From positions 16,468 through 80,467 of the forward strand of contig SVCQ01000007.1 of assembly GCA_015058275.1 (NCBI GenBank): a stretch of 64,000 bases of DNA, written 5' to 3'. The position numbers and the translations under genes are program-made. Below are positions 9,266 through 17,026 of the stretch, piece by piece (positions within the stretch are counted from its first letter, which is position 1; each line of letters opens with the position of its first letter). The DNA comes from Clostridiales bacterium. Its GTDB lineage: Bacteria > Bacillota > Clostridia > Peptostreptococcales > Anaerovoracaceae. Below the pieces are notes generated by a model. It made no database searches and was not told the origin of the DNA. It saw only the letters and a program-made list of their open reading frames with translations.

Positions 9266-9523
9266 TCAGGCGCCGCGCTCGAGCTCCCAGCGGCACTCGC
9301 GGTAGAAGTAGAGAAGCCTGTAGGAGATGCGCCGGCCTTCGTTGACCGTACAGCAATCATAGACGATGCGTGTCACACCGCCTGCGCCGAGCCACTCGAT
9401 ATTCGTGATGTCGCTTATCCTGACCGTCTTTTTGATACCGCCCTCGACTACCTTGAACCTGATAGGTCTGGGGGAGAGGGCCCCTATATCGAAGACGGCC
9501 AGTACGTCTACTGCCTGCCTCAT
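9266..9523 (-). CDS. Conserved small protein of unknown function (85 aa)
   Basis: Small protein convergent with polC, its stop codon only a few bases past the polC stop. I do not know its function. The sequence resembles a family of small uncharacterised clostridial proteins: an N-terminal VDVLAVFDIGALSPRPIRFKV strand pair, a VRISDI turn, an RIVYDCCTV strand with two adjacent cysteines, and a C-terminal YRLLYFYRECRWEL strand with a third cysteine; it looks like a compact all-beta fold of about 80 residues. Support for expression: AAGGA just upstream of the ATG on the minus strand and a promoter match (TTGATT-N17-TATTAT) upstream. No terminator separates it from polC. Confidence 0.7.
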   Translation of the reverse strand: MRQAVDVLAVFDIGALSPRPIRFKVVEGGIKKTVRISDITNIEWLGAGGVTRIVYDCCTVNEGRRISYRLLYFYRECRWELERGA

Positions 9524-9550
9524 AATATCCTTAATGCACCCGGCAGTATA

Positions 9551-9579
9551 ATAATATCGAACAAAAGTTCTAAAATCAA
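9551..9579 (-). promoter_or_regulatory. Sigma-A-like promoter for the 85-aa gene
   Basis: On the minus strand, TTGATT (9574-9579) and TATTAT (9551-9556) are separated by exactly 17 bases, about 28 bases upstream of the ATG at 9523. The same stretch read on the + strand holds a TATAAT (9547-9552) that could serve the divergent butyrate kinase gene, although no convincing -35 box stands at the right distance from it. A short GAAC-AAAA-GTTC inverted repeat sits between them at 9559-9570. Confidence 0.5.
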
Positions 9580-9624
9580 TGGTATATTTGACGCGGGAGG
9601 CCGCGCTGAGCGGAAGGAAAGATA

Positions 9625-10719
9625 ATGTACAGGATACTGGTCATAAATCCGGGGTCGACATCGACCAAGATCGCATATTTTGAAGACGACAAAAAGCTGC
9701 ATGAGGCCAATATATTCCACGACGCGCCGCTTCTTGCGAGCTTCGGCAGAGTGAGCAATCAGTTCGCCTTCAGGAAGCAGATGATAAACGGCTTCCTTGA
9801 GGAGAACGGGATCGACCTTACGGGCGTCGACGCCATAGTCGGGCGCGGAGGAAGCTCGGCAAGCGTCAGAAGCGGAGTGTATGAGATAAACGACAAACTG
9901 CTCGAGGATACGGCAAATAATGTGTCAGGCGTCGAGCATCCTGCCAATCTCGGAGTGCCGCTGGCTGCGGAGCTCGCGTCGGAGTACGGGGCCAGGGCCT
10001 TCATGGTGGACAGCCCCAAGACGGATGAGTTCTGCGATGAGGCCAGGATAACGGGGATAGACGGCATATACAGAGCATCGAGCCTGCACGTTCTGAACCT
10101 CAAGGGCACGGCGAGGCTATGGTGCAGCGAGCACGGAGTAAGATATGAGGATGCGAGGCTGATCGTCTGCCATATAGACGGGGGCATGTCCGTATCCGCC
10201 CACGACCACGGAAGGATGATCGACGGCACCAACAACGCCTGGGGAGAGGGACCGTTCACGCCTACGCGCACGGGGGAGATCTCCGTATACCAGGCGGCTG
10301 AGTACTTCAGGGATAAAGACCCGCAGGCTCTGATGGATGCCTGCACGAGATCCGGCGGCTTTGTGAGCCACTTCGGTACTTCGGATTCCGACAAGGTGCA
10401 CCGCATGGCTGAGGAAGGCGACCCTAAGGCGATGCGAGTATGGACTGCCATGATGTACAACATCTGCAAGAGCATAGGCTCCATGGCGGCGGTGCTCTCG
10501 GGCAGGGTCGATGCCGTCATATGCGGAGGAGGCCTTCTGAGGTTCGATGACCTGTGCAGCTACATTGAAGAACACTGCAGCTTCATAGCTCCTGTGTATT
10601 TCTATCCGGGAGAGGTGGAGCATGAGGCGATGGCTGCAGGGGCGCTGAGAGTCCTCAGGGGCGAGGAGGAGCCTCAGGTGTACACAGGTGAAGCTGTCTG
10701 GAAGGGATTCGAAGATTAA
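9625..10719 (+). CDS. buk: Butyrate kinase (paralogue 1)
   Basis: Acetokinase-family enzyme that transfers phosphate from butyryl phosphate to ADP, the ATP-yielding last step of butyrate fermentation; branched or other short acyl phosphates are also possible substrates. 364 residues, usual length. Seen: phosphate-binding NPGSTSTKIAYFE at the N-terminus, VGRGG around residue 73, HVLNLKG, then HIDGGMSVSAHDHGR, GEGPFTPTRTG and GGFVSHFGTSD, and a C-terminal GALRVLRGEE. GGAAGG lies 8 bases before the ATG. It has no phosphotransbutyrylase (ptb) neighbour in this window. A second copy is at 59107-60216. The gene stands alone between polC and the metal operon. Confidence 0.95.
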   Translation: MYRILVINPGSTSTKIAYFEDDKKLHEANIFHDAPLLASFGRVSNQFAFRKQMINGFLEENGIDLTGVDAIVGRGGSSASVRSGVYEINDKLLEDTANNVSGVEHPANLGVPLAAELASEYGARAFMVDSPKTDEFCDEARITGIDGIYRASSLHVLNLKGTARLWCSEHGVRYEDARLIVCHIDGGMSVSAHDHGRMIDGTNNAWGEGPFTPTRTGEISVYQAAEYFRDKDPQALMDACTRSGGFVSHFGTSDSDKVHRMAEEGDPKAMRVWTAMMYNICKSIGSMAAVLSGRVDAVICGGGLLRFDDLCSYIEEHCSFIAPVYFYPGEVEHEAMAAGALRVLRGEEEPQVYTGEAVWKGFED

Positions 10720-10728
10720 AATAAACAC

Positions 10729-10783
10729 TTGACATATAATGAACATATGCTAATATATTCATATGAATGTTAATGCATATGTT
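10729..10783 (+). promoter_or_regulatory. Promoter and SmtB/ArsR-type operator of the metal-export operon
   Basis: TTGACA (10729-10734) and TAATAT (10751-10756) are separated by 16 bases. Two palindromes share one centre at 10762.5: an inner perfect ATTCATATGAAT (10757-10768) and an outer perfect pair AACATATGC (10742-10750) and GCATATGTT (10775-10783). The arrangement covers the -10 box and the expected start site, so a dimeric repressor bound here would block initiation. ArsR/SmtB proteins typically bind imperfect AT-rich inverted repeats of this kind, and the gene just downstream encodes one. Confidence 0.75.
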
Positions 10784-10812
10784 TTTTAATGCCGAGGCAT
10801 GCAGGAGGAGAC

Positions 10813-11124
10813 ATGGCCGAGAACGACTACATGATCAAGGATCTCGATGAAGAGGAACTGCTCGAACTTGCGGATCTCTTCAAGATGTTTGCGGATTCCA
10901 CACGCATCAAGATCCTCTACGATCTCTTTGACGGCGAGAAGAACGTCAGCGAGATATGCGAGGATATCGAGATGAACCAGTCCGCCGTATCGCACCAGCT
11001 CAAGGCGCTCAAGACGGGCAAGCTTATCAGGAGCAGACGCGACGGCAAGGCGATCTACTATTCGCTCGATGATGAGCATGTCAAGACCATAATCGCCATG
11101 GGCAAGGAGCATATTGAGGAGTAA
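10813..11124 (+). CDS. ArsR/SmtB-family metal-sensing repressor
   Basis: Winged-helix repressor expected to leave the operator at 10742-10783 when it binds zinc or a related metal. 103 residues from the ATG at 10813, preferred over an in-frame ATG at 10789 because AGGAGG lies 6 bases upstream. The core reads LFKMFADSTRIKIL, then a recognition helix NQSAVSHQLKALK and the wing RRDGKAIYYSL. The last helix has D87-x-H89-x10-H100-x2-E103, exactly the alpha-5 zinc-site spacing of SmtB/CzrA-type sensors. The alpha-3N cysteine pair of CadC-type sensors is not evident, so Zn(II) (perhaps Co(II)) is favoured over Cd/Pb. First gene of a three-gene operon. Confidence 0.92.
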   Translation: MAENDYMIKDLDEEELLELADLFKMFADSTRIKILYDLFDGEKNVSEICEDIEMNQSAVSHQLKALKTGKLIRSRRDGKAIYYSLDDEHVKTIIAMGKEHIEE

Positions 11125-11128
11125 AGCA

Positions 11129-11347
11129 ATGAAAAAGAAATTCAAACTTATTGACCTGGACTGCGCAAACTGCGCCGCAAAGATGGAAGAAGCCATTAAG
11201 CATATCGACGGAGTTACCGATGCTTCTGTCAGCTTCATGACTCAAAAGATGATGATCGAGGCTGATGATGCCGTATTCGATCAGGTCGTTGAGGAAGCCG
11301 TAAAGTGCATCGCAAAGGTAGAGCCTGACTGCAAGGTAGTGCTGTAA
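11129..11347 (+). CDS. Free-standing heavy-metal-associated (HMA) domain protein
   Basis: 72-residue ferredoxin-fold metal carrier. Seen: LDLDCANCAAKMEEAI, with the metal-binding pair C12-A-N-C15, followed by VSFMTQKMMIEADD (second strand pair), and a third cysteine region VKCIAKVEPDC near the C-terminus. Start at 11129 was chosen over an overlapping ATG at 11114 because GAGGAG lies just upstream. It sits 4 bases after the sensor stop and 5 bases before the ATPase start. That ATPase lacks the usual N-terminal HMA domain, so this protein probably supplies it as a separate chain. A general copper-chaperone role is less likely given the P1B-2-type pump. Confidence 0.9.
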   Translation: MKKKFKLIDLDCANCAAKMEEAIKHIDGVTDASVSFMTQKMMIEADDAVFDQVVEEAVKCIAKVEPDCKVVL

Positions 11348-11352
11348 CGGAG

Positions 11353-13266
11353 ATGGACAGATTCACTGACAGACAAAAGAAAGACCTGAGGCGCATCATC
11401 ATATCCCTGGTGATGTTCGCAGCCCTCATAATCGCAGAGCACGCACATGTCTTCCCGGATACGGAGGCCGGCAGATGGCTGCTTCTGGCCCTATACCTCG
11501 TACCGTACTTCCTGGTCGGACACGATGTGGTCAGGAAGTGCCTTATCGGGATCAAAAACAGACAGCTCTTCGACGAGAGCTTCCTGATGACGCTCGCGAC
11601 CGTAGGCGCATTCGGCTGCGGAGAGTTCGAAGAGGCTGTCGCCGTCATGCTCTTTTATCAGGTGGGAGAGTTCTTCCAGGACTATGCCGTAGGCAAGTCC
11701 AGAGGAGCCATATCCCAGCTAATGAGCATCGCGCCTGACTTTGCCAACCGCGAGACAGAGAGCGGGGAAGTCGAGGTGATAGATCCTGACGATATAGAGA
11801 TAGGCGACATACTCGTCATAAAGCCGGGAGAGAAGATCCCGACCGACGGCGTCGTCATCGAGGGCGAGGGCCTCATCAACACATCGGCTCTTACGGGAGA
11901 GTCGATGCCGAGACTTGTAAAGGAAGGCGACCAAATCATATCCGGCTGCATCAACGGAGACACTCTCCTGAGGATACAGGCGGCCAAAGAGTATGACGAT
12001 TCGACCGTCATGCAGATACTCGAGCTTGTCGAGGATGCTGCGTCAAGGAAGTCCGTGACGGAGAACTTCATCACGAGGTTCGCACACTACTACACACCTG
12101 CGGTAGTCATCGCGGCCGTGGCGCTCGCGTTCATACCGCCTCTCATATCCGGAAGCTTCACTTCGGAATTCGGCAAATGGGTGCTCAGGGCATGCACATT
12201 CCTTGTAATCTCATGTCCGTGTGCTCTTGTCATATCCGTCCCGCTTGCATTCTTCGGAGGCATAGGTGCGGCTTCATCGAACGGAGTGCTGGTCAAGGGA
12301 TCCAACTTCCTCGAGCTGATGGCCAATCTTGATACCATCGTCTCCGACAAGACGGGGACGCTCACAGAGGGCAGGTTCAAGGTAGCCATGATCGATGCGG
12401 CCAAGGGCTATGATACGGACGATATCCTCAGATACGCTGCAGCTGCCGAGATGGGATCATCTCACCCTATAGCGACGGCCATAATCGAGGCCTGCGAGGA
12501 TCCTATACCAGCCTCAAAGATTAAGGGCGGACAGACCATAGCCGGCAAGGGCATCAAAGCCGGGATAGGAAGAGACGAGATAGCCGTGGGCAATGCCGGA
12601 TTCTTTAAAGACGAAGGCATAGACATCCCTGAGCAGGCGGCTCAGATCAGCGGTACCAACTGCTATGTGGCCAAAAACGGCAGCTATATCGGTACGATAA
12701 GCGTCGCGGACATGCCAAAGGAAGACGCGGCGGATACGATACAGGAGATGTACGGCCTGGGAGTAAAGAGATTCGTCATGCTCACAGGCGATGCGGAGAA
12801 GGTCGCAGCGGACGTCGCATCAAAGCTCGGCATAAGCGACTACAGGGCGGAGCTCCTGCCTATGGACAAGGTGAGCGCCGTTGAGGAGCTGCTCGCAGAT
12901 CTCGGAGACGATAATAAGAGACCGCTCGCGTTCATAGGCGACGGGATCAACGACGCGCCGGTGCTCTCAAGAGCCGATGTAGGCATCGCGATGGGATCTC
13001 TCGGATCCGATGCGGCCATAGAGGCTGCAGACATAGTCATCATGGACGATGACCTTGCGAGGATACCTCTTGTGATGAAGATCGCCCGCAAGACAGTGGG
13101 CATATCCAAGGCAAATATCGTGTTTGCGCTCGCTGTCAAGTTCGTCTGCCTGGTGCTCGGAGCCATCGGCATAGCCAATATGTGGGTCGCCGTATTTGCG
13201 GATGTCGGCGTCGCCATCATATGCATACTCAATTCCATGAGGATGCTGGTCAGAAATGAGGGCTAA
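11353..13266 (+). CDS. cadA: Zinc/cadmium-exporting P1B-type ATPase (CadA/ZntA)
   Basis: Heavy-metal efflux pump in the cytoplasmic membrane. 637 residues, short because no N-terminal HMA domain is present. Seen in order: helices near the N-terminus, actuator-domain LTGES (around residue 180), metal-translocating C288-P-C290, phosphorylation site D332KTGT, SSHP (nucleotide-domain His-Pro), GDGINDAP at ~529-536, and a last helix pair containing ALAVKF and AVFADVG. The conserved Lys and Asp-x-Gly in those last helices fit the Zn/Cd/Pb subgroup rather than copper pumps. It follows the HMA gene by 5 bases and ends before a clear terminator at 13334-13367. Regulation by the SmtB-like gene is inferred. 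Confidence 0.94.
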   Translation: MDRFTDRQKKDLRRIIISLVMFAALIIAEHAHVFPDTEAGRWLLLALYLVPYFLVGHDVVRKCLIGIKNRQLFDESFLMTLATVGAFGCGEFEEAVAVMLFYQVGEFFQDYAVGKSRGAISQLMSIAPDFANRETESGEVEVIDPDDIEIGDILVIKPGEKIPTDGVVIEGEGLINTSALTGESMPRLVKEGDQIISGCINGDTLLRIQAAKEYDDSTVMQILELVEDAASRKSVTENFITRFAHYYTPAVVIAAVALAFIPPLISGSFTSEFGKWVLRACTFLVISCPCALVISVPLAFFGGIGAASSNGVLVKGSNFLELMANLDTIVSDKTGTLTEGRFKVAMIDAAKGYDTDDILRYAAAAEMGSSHPIATAIIEACEDPIPASKIKGGQTIAGKGIKAGIGRDEIAVGNAGFFKDEGIDIPEQAAQISGTNCYVAKNGSYIGTISVADMPKEDAADTIQEMYGLGVKRFVMLTGDAEKVAADVASKLGISDYRAELLPMDKVSAVEELLADLGDDNKRPLAFIGDGINDAPVLSRADVGIAMGSLGSDAAIEAADIVIMDDDLARIPLVMKIARKTVGISKANIVFALAVKFVCLVLGAIGIANMWVAVFADVGVAIICILNSMRMLVRNEG

Positions 13267-13333
13267 CCTTAACACATTTAAAACAAAATATGGTGGCATA
13301 ATAGGACTTGAAGGCAATATTTTGTGTTAGAAT

Positions 13334-13367
13334 AACTACGGCTTCAAAAAGCCGTGGTTGTTTTATT
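13334..13367 (+). terminator. Intrinsic terminator after the metal operon
   Basis: An 11-pair stem (AACTACGGCTT with AAGCCGTGGTT, one G-T pair) with a CAAA loop is followed by GTTTTATTT. It falls between the ATPase stop (13266) and the penicillin-binding protein start (13401), which is an argument for starting that protein at 13401 rather than at the in-frame ATG at 13308. A further 9-base inverted repeat, ACAAAATAT (13283-13291) with ATATTTTGT (13317-13325), lies in the same gap. Confidence 0.8.
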
Positions 13368-13400
13368 TGCGGACATAACCGGATCAAAAGGACGGACAAG

Positions 13401-16400
13401 GTGTCGGACAAGGACAAACAGGGAAGCGAAATCAAAAAGGAACGCCGTGTGGTGCAGGACAGCAACAACTCCTCGATATACAGGGGGAGGTCGAATGACC
13501 GCGCCACGCTCTCTTTTGATTTCGACAAAAAGCCGACCGGACTCGATCCGAAGAAATCCGGCGCTCCGTCTTCATCAAAGAGGACGCCTGTCAGGACATA
13601 CAACAATCTCAGGTCCGTATCCACTGACCGGAGCGTCAGACCGTCCGGAGGCAGCGGCATAAGGCCTGTCGCCACGGACAAGGATTCGGCGCCGTCATTC
13701 TCCGCAAGAAATGAAAAACACTACGGCCTTGAGGATTACGTGATACCGGATGACAGCCCTAAGTCAGCGGGCCTGGAGCTTCCGGCCGAGATAATCCCGG
13801 AGGAGAGCAGGCCTTCGACAAAGGAAGCTCTCAATTCGACAAAAGAAGCACTCAAAAAGAAATACGAAGAGAAGAAGGAAGCCGTTAAGGCTGCAAGAGC
13901 AGCCAGGGCTGCCGAAGCCGAAAAGAAAAAGAAAGAAGCCGCCATAGCGGCTGCGATGGCAAAAGCCGTCGAGGAGGAAGAGCGCAAAAAGAACGCCGGC
14001 AAGGCTACTTCTGTAAATAAGGCTAATGCTGCCGGAAGACCGGTGCAGAAGCCGGCGGCCCAAAAGACGAATACAGCTCAAAAGCAGTCTGCCGCAAAGA
14101 AGAGCGGCGCTTCGCAGAAGGCAGCTTCCGCCAAAGCATCTGCCGCAAAGGCAAAGGCTAAGGCTGCGGCAGCCAAAAAGAAAAAGAAAGCAGGCAAGCC
14201 GGGCGGCAAGAACTCTGACAGCAAAGCGGGCAGATACATACTCGCTGCGGTCAAGGTCCTGCTTACCCTGATGATCGTCGGAGGCATCGCAGGCGGAGCC
14301 TATGTGGCGATCACCATCGCCAATGCTCCTAAGATACATCCGGAGAACATCTACAACACTCTCGATGTAAGTACTCACATATATGACGACAAGGGCGAAC
14401 TCATAAGCGACCTTTATTACTCAGAGAACAGAGACATCGCCACATACGATCAGTTCCCTGACAACCTCAAGAACGCTTTCATAGCCATCGAGGACAAGAC
14501 ATTCTGGGAGCACAAGGGCTTCAACTTAAAGAGAATAATCGGAGCGGTATGGAACTCCGTGACCGGAGGGGGAGAGATAAGCGGCACGAGCACTATCACT
14601 CAGCAGCTGGCCCGCAACGTATTCCTGCCGGAAGAGAAGAGCGTCAGATCTATCAAGCGTAAGATAATAGAGATGTACTATGCGCGCGAGATAGAGGAGG
14701 TGCTGTCCAAGGAGGAGATCCTTACGGCATATCTCAACACCATATATCTCGGCTACGGATGCTACGGCGTGGATACGGCGGCCAAGACATACTTCTCGAC
14801 AGATGTAGAGAACCTCACTCTCGAGCAGTGCGCCGCTCTGGCCGCGCTTCCGCAGGCTCCGGGCGTATATGCTCTGCTTACCACCGAGGCAGGCGACTAT
14901 ACTACGGAGATCTCCGACGGGCTCTATGCCAACGACATATCCCAGGAGAGGCGCTATATGGTGCTCGACCTGATGGCCCAGCAGGGCTTCATAACTCAGG
15001 AGGAGGCCGATGCGGCCAAAAAGCCTGCGGCCGAGATACTGTCGCCGGGCAAGACCGGCAGCGATTCGAGCTCAGCGTTCAAGGATTACCTCATCGAGAC
15101 AGTTATCAAGGACCTCATGGCGCAGTACGACATGACAGAGGAGCAGGCATCCAAGCTCGTATACACCAAGGGTCTCCACATATATTCGACTCTCGACTCC
15201 CAGGCGCAGCGCGTCATAACCAAGGAATTCAAAAATAAGAAGAGCTTCCCGGATTCTCTCAAGGAGAATTCAAAGGTCGAGGCCGCGATGGTGATCACCG
15301 AGGTCGGCACAGGCCAGATCAAGGCCATGGCGGGTACAAGAAGCGCCGAAGGCGACATGCTCTTCAACAGAGCGACAAGCCCTCGACAGCCGGGATCGTC
15401 GATCAAGCCTCTTGCTGTATACGCGGCAGCTCTTCAAAAGAGCTACGAGTGCCAGCAGAACGGACAGAAGTTCCCGTTCGTCAAGACCGGCTATGACAGC
15501 CAGGAGGACAAGAGCTGGGGCGACTACATAACGGCATCCTCGTACGTCAAGGACGAAAAGATGAAGGTCAACGGCAATGTATGGCCGCAGAACTTCAGCA
15601 AGACATATTCGGGATCCAATACCTTCAGGACGGCGATACAGCAGTCTATCAATACCTGTGCCGTCAAGATACTCGCCCAGGTGGGCGTCGAGTATTCGAT
15701 GGATCTTGTAAAGCGGTTCGGCATCACGACCGCTGTGGACGATACAAACAACCCGACCAACGACGTCAATCTGGCGGCTCTCGGACTCGGAGCCATGACA
15801 TACGGCACTACTCCTCTTGAGATGGCGCTCGCATATGCGACATTCCCTAACGGAGGAGTCAGGAATTCAGGAGTCTGCTACACGAAGGTCACAGACAGCG
15901 AGGGCAATGTCCTGCTCGAGGGCAAGTCCGAGGAGACCAAGGTGCTCGATGAGGGCGTTGCATGGATCATGACCGACGTACTCAAGAGCGTAGTATCAAG
16001 GGGCATAGCAGGCGATGCGGCCATCAGCGGCGTATCGGTAGGCGGCAAGACAGGTACTACAGACGATACCTGGGACATCTGGTTCGACGGATTCACTCCT
16101 ACGTACTCTGCCTCCCTTTGGATAGGAACGGACGACAACACGACGCTCAATGCCACATCGTCAGTGGCTGCCGCTCTGTGGGGCAGGATCATGGGCAAGG
16201 TAGACAGAGCCGATGACGGCGAGTACAAGGGCATGCCTCACAACATCACGCTGAGAGACGGCGAGTTCTACACAGACGGCACCGAGCCTCCGGTCAAAAA
16301 GAAGGAAGAGAACTACCACAGCAGCACGACCGAGCCGGAGACCAGGACGGTGAGCCCTGAGGAGCTGGCCAGAAAGGCGGCTGAGGCAGCGCAGCAGGCC

Positions 16401-16424
16401 GCACAACAGGCGGGCGGCCAATAA
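13401..16424 (+). CDS. Class A penicillin-binding protein (transglycosylase/transpeptidase, PBP1A-like)
   Basis: Polymerises lipid II and cross-links peptidoglycan outside the membrane. 1007 residues from GTG at 13401 (AAAAGGACGG just upstream); a longer reading from ATG 13308 would run through a terminator. The first ~275 residues are a charged cytoplasmic tail, Ala/Lys-rich between about 150 and 275. One transmembrane helix follows at ~279-306. GT51 domain: catalytic EDKTFWEHKG (from ~364), GTSTITQQLARN. Transpeptidase: SxxK at Ser666, SIN (in QSINTCAVK), and KTGT at 883-886. The C-terminus is a short Ala/Gln-rich tail. The neighbours do not share its function; it is probably transcribed alone. 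Confidence 0.94.
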   Translation: MSDKDKQGSEIKKERRVVQDSNNSSIYRGRSNDRATLSFDFDKKPTGLDPKKSGAPSSSKRTPVRTYNNLRSVSTDRSVRPSGGSGIRPVATDKDSAPSFSARNEKHYGLEDYVIPDDSPKSAGLELPAEIIPEESRPSTKEALNSTKEALKKKYEEKKEAVKAARAARAAEAEKKKKEAAIAAAMAKAVEEEERKKNAGKATSVNKANAAGRPVQKPAAQKTNTAQKQSAAKKSGASQKAASAKASAAKAKAKAAAAKKKKKAGKPGGKNSDSKAGRYILAAVKVLLTLMIVGGIAGGAYVAITIANAPKIHPENIYNTLDVSTHIYDDKGELISDLYYSENRDIATYDQFPDNLKNAFIAIEDKTFWEHKGFNLKRIIGAVWNSVTGGGEISGTSTITQQLARNVFLPEEKSVRSIKRKIIEMYYAREIEEVLSKEEILTAYLNTIYLGYGCYGVDTAAKTYFSTDVENLTLEQCAALAALPQAPGVYALLTTEAGDYTTEISDGLYANDISQERRYMVLDLMAQQGFITQEEADAAKKPAAEILSPGKTGSDSSSAFKDYLIETVIKDLMAQYDMTEEQASKLVYTKGLHIYSTLDSQAQRVITKEFKNKKSFPDSLKENSKVEAAMVITEVGTGQIKAMAGTRSAEGDMLFNRATSPRQPGSSIKPLAVYAAALQKSYECQQNGQKFPFVKTGYDSQEDKSWGDYITASSYVKDEKMKVNGNVWPQNFSKTYSGSNTFRTAIQQSINTCAVKILAQVGVEYSMDLVKRFGITTAVDDTNNPTNDVNLAALGLGAMTYGTTPLEMALAYATFPNGGVRNSGVCYTKVTDSEGNVLLEGKSEETKVLDEGVAWIMTDVLKSVVSRGIAGDAAISGVSVGGKTGTTDDTWDIWFDGFTPTYSASLWIGTDDNTTLNATSSVAAALWGRIMGKVDRADDGEYKGMPHNITLRDGEFYTDGTEPPVKKKEENYHSSTTEPETRTVSPEELARKAAEAAQQAAQQAGGQ

Positions 16425-16429
16425 AACCC

Positions 16430-16458
16430 TTGCATTCACTGCGGCAAAGTGGTATAAG
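16430..16458 (+). promoter_or_regulatory. Promoter of the rimP-nusA-infB operon
   Basis: TTGCAT (16430-16435) and TATAAG (16453-16458) are separated by 17 bases, starting just after the stop codon of the penicillin-binding protein. A start site near 16465 would give a leader of about 75 bases that contains the hairpin at 16483-16508. Confidence 0.65.
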
Positions 16459-16482
16459 TGCATAGTAAGTTAAAGTTTTCTT

Positions 16483-16508
16483 GAAAGAGTGGGTAACCCC
16501 ACTCTTTC
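16483..16508 (+). promoter_or_regulatory. Leader hairpin upstream of rimP
   Basis: Perfect 11-pair stem GAAAGAGTGGG / CCCACTCTTTC around a TAAC loop. No run of T follows (ACTTATGTAGG), so it is not a normal terminator. Very similar AAGAGTGGG/CCCACTCTT hairpins stand ahead of rimP-nusA operons in many Firmicutes (from memory). NusA and RimP autoregulation of the operon through this leader is a reasonable inference, not shown here. Confidence 0.6.
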
Positions 16509-16539
16509 ACTTATGTAGGACATTTTTGACGGAGGCGCC

Positions 16540-17016
16540 ATGGCAAAGTTCGATGTTGCCGGCAGGGTATGCGAGATCCTGCAGCCGTTCCTTGACGAGA
16601 ACGGACTCGATCTGTACAGACTCGAGTATAAAAAAGAAGGACCCGCATGGGTTCTCAGGGTGTATCTCGACAAACCCGCGGATTCAGACAGTGAATACGT
16701 AAGCATCGAGGAGTGCGAGGCAGTCACGGGTTTCCTGAGCGATGCTCTCGACAGAGAGGACTTCATCGACAGGAGCTACAACCTCGAAGTGAGCTCGCCC
16801 GGACTTGACAGAGAGCTGATCAAGGACAGCGATTATGTGAGATTTGCAGGCAGAGCCGTCGAAGTCAGGACATACGAACAGATAAACGGCAGCAGAGAGC
16901 ACGCGGGGACTCTCGAAGGCAAGACCGGCGGAGTCGTTACCATAATGACTGAGGACGGACAGCTGGACATACCTGCCGACAAGATCTCAAAGATAAACTT
17001 AGCAGTTATTTTCTAA
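16540..17016 (+). CDS. rimP: Ribosome maturation factor RimP
   Basis: Assists assembly of the 30S subunit. 158 residues, a normal length. The N-terminal alpha/beta domain has LYRLEYKKEGPAWVLRVYLD and the C-terminal part an SH3-like domain with DGQLDIPADKISKINLAVIF at its end; the conserved VSSPGLDREL segment at about residues 84-93 joins them. GGAGG lies 7 bases before the ATG. First gene of the nusA operon, ten bases ahead of nusA. Confidence 0.95.
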   Translation: MAKFDVAGRVCEILQPFLDENGLDLYRLEYKKEGPAWVLRVYLDKPADSDSEYVSIEECEAVTGFLSDALDREDFIDRSYNLEVSSPGLDRELIKDSDYVRFAGRAVEVRTYEQINGSREHAGTLEGKTGGVVTIMTEDGQLDIPADKISKINLAVIF

Positions 17017-17026
17017 GGAGGAAGAA

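Noticed and set aside
13308..13400. N-terminal extension of the penicillin-binding protein from ATG 13308
   Set aside because: Would translate through a strong terminator hairpin; GTG at 13401 has a ribosome site and a more plausible N-terminus.
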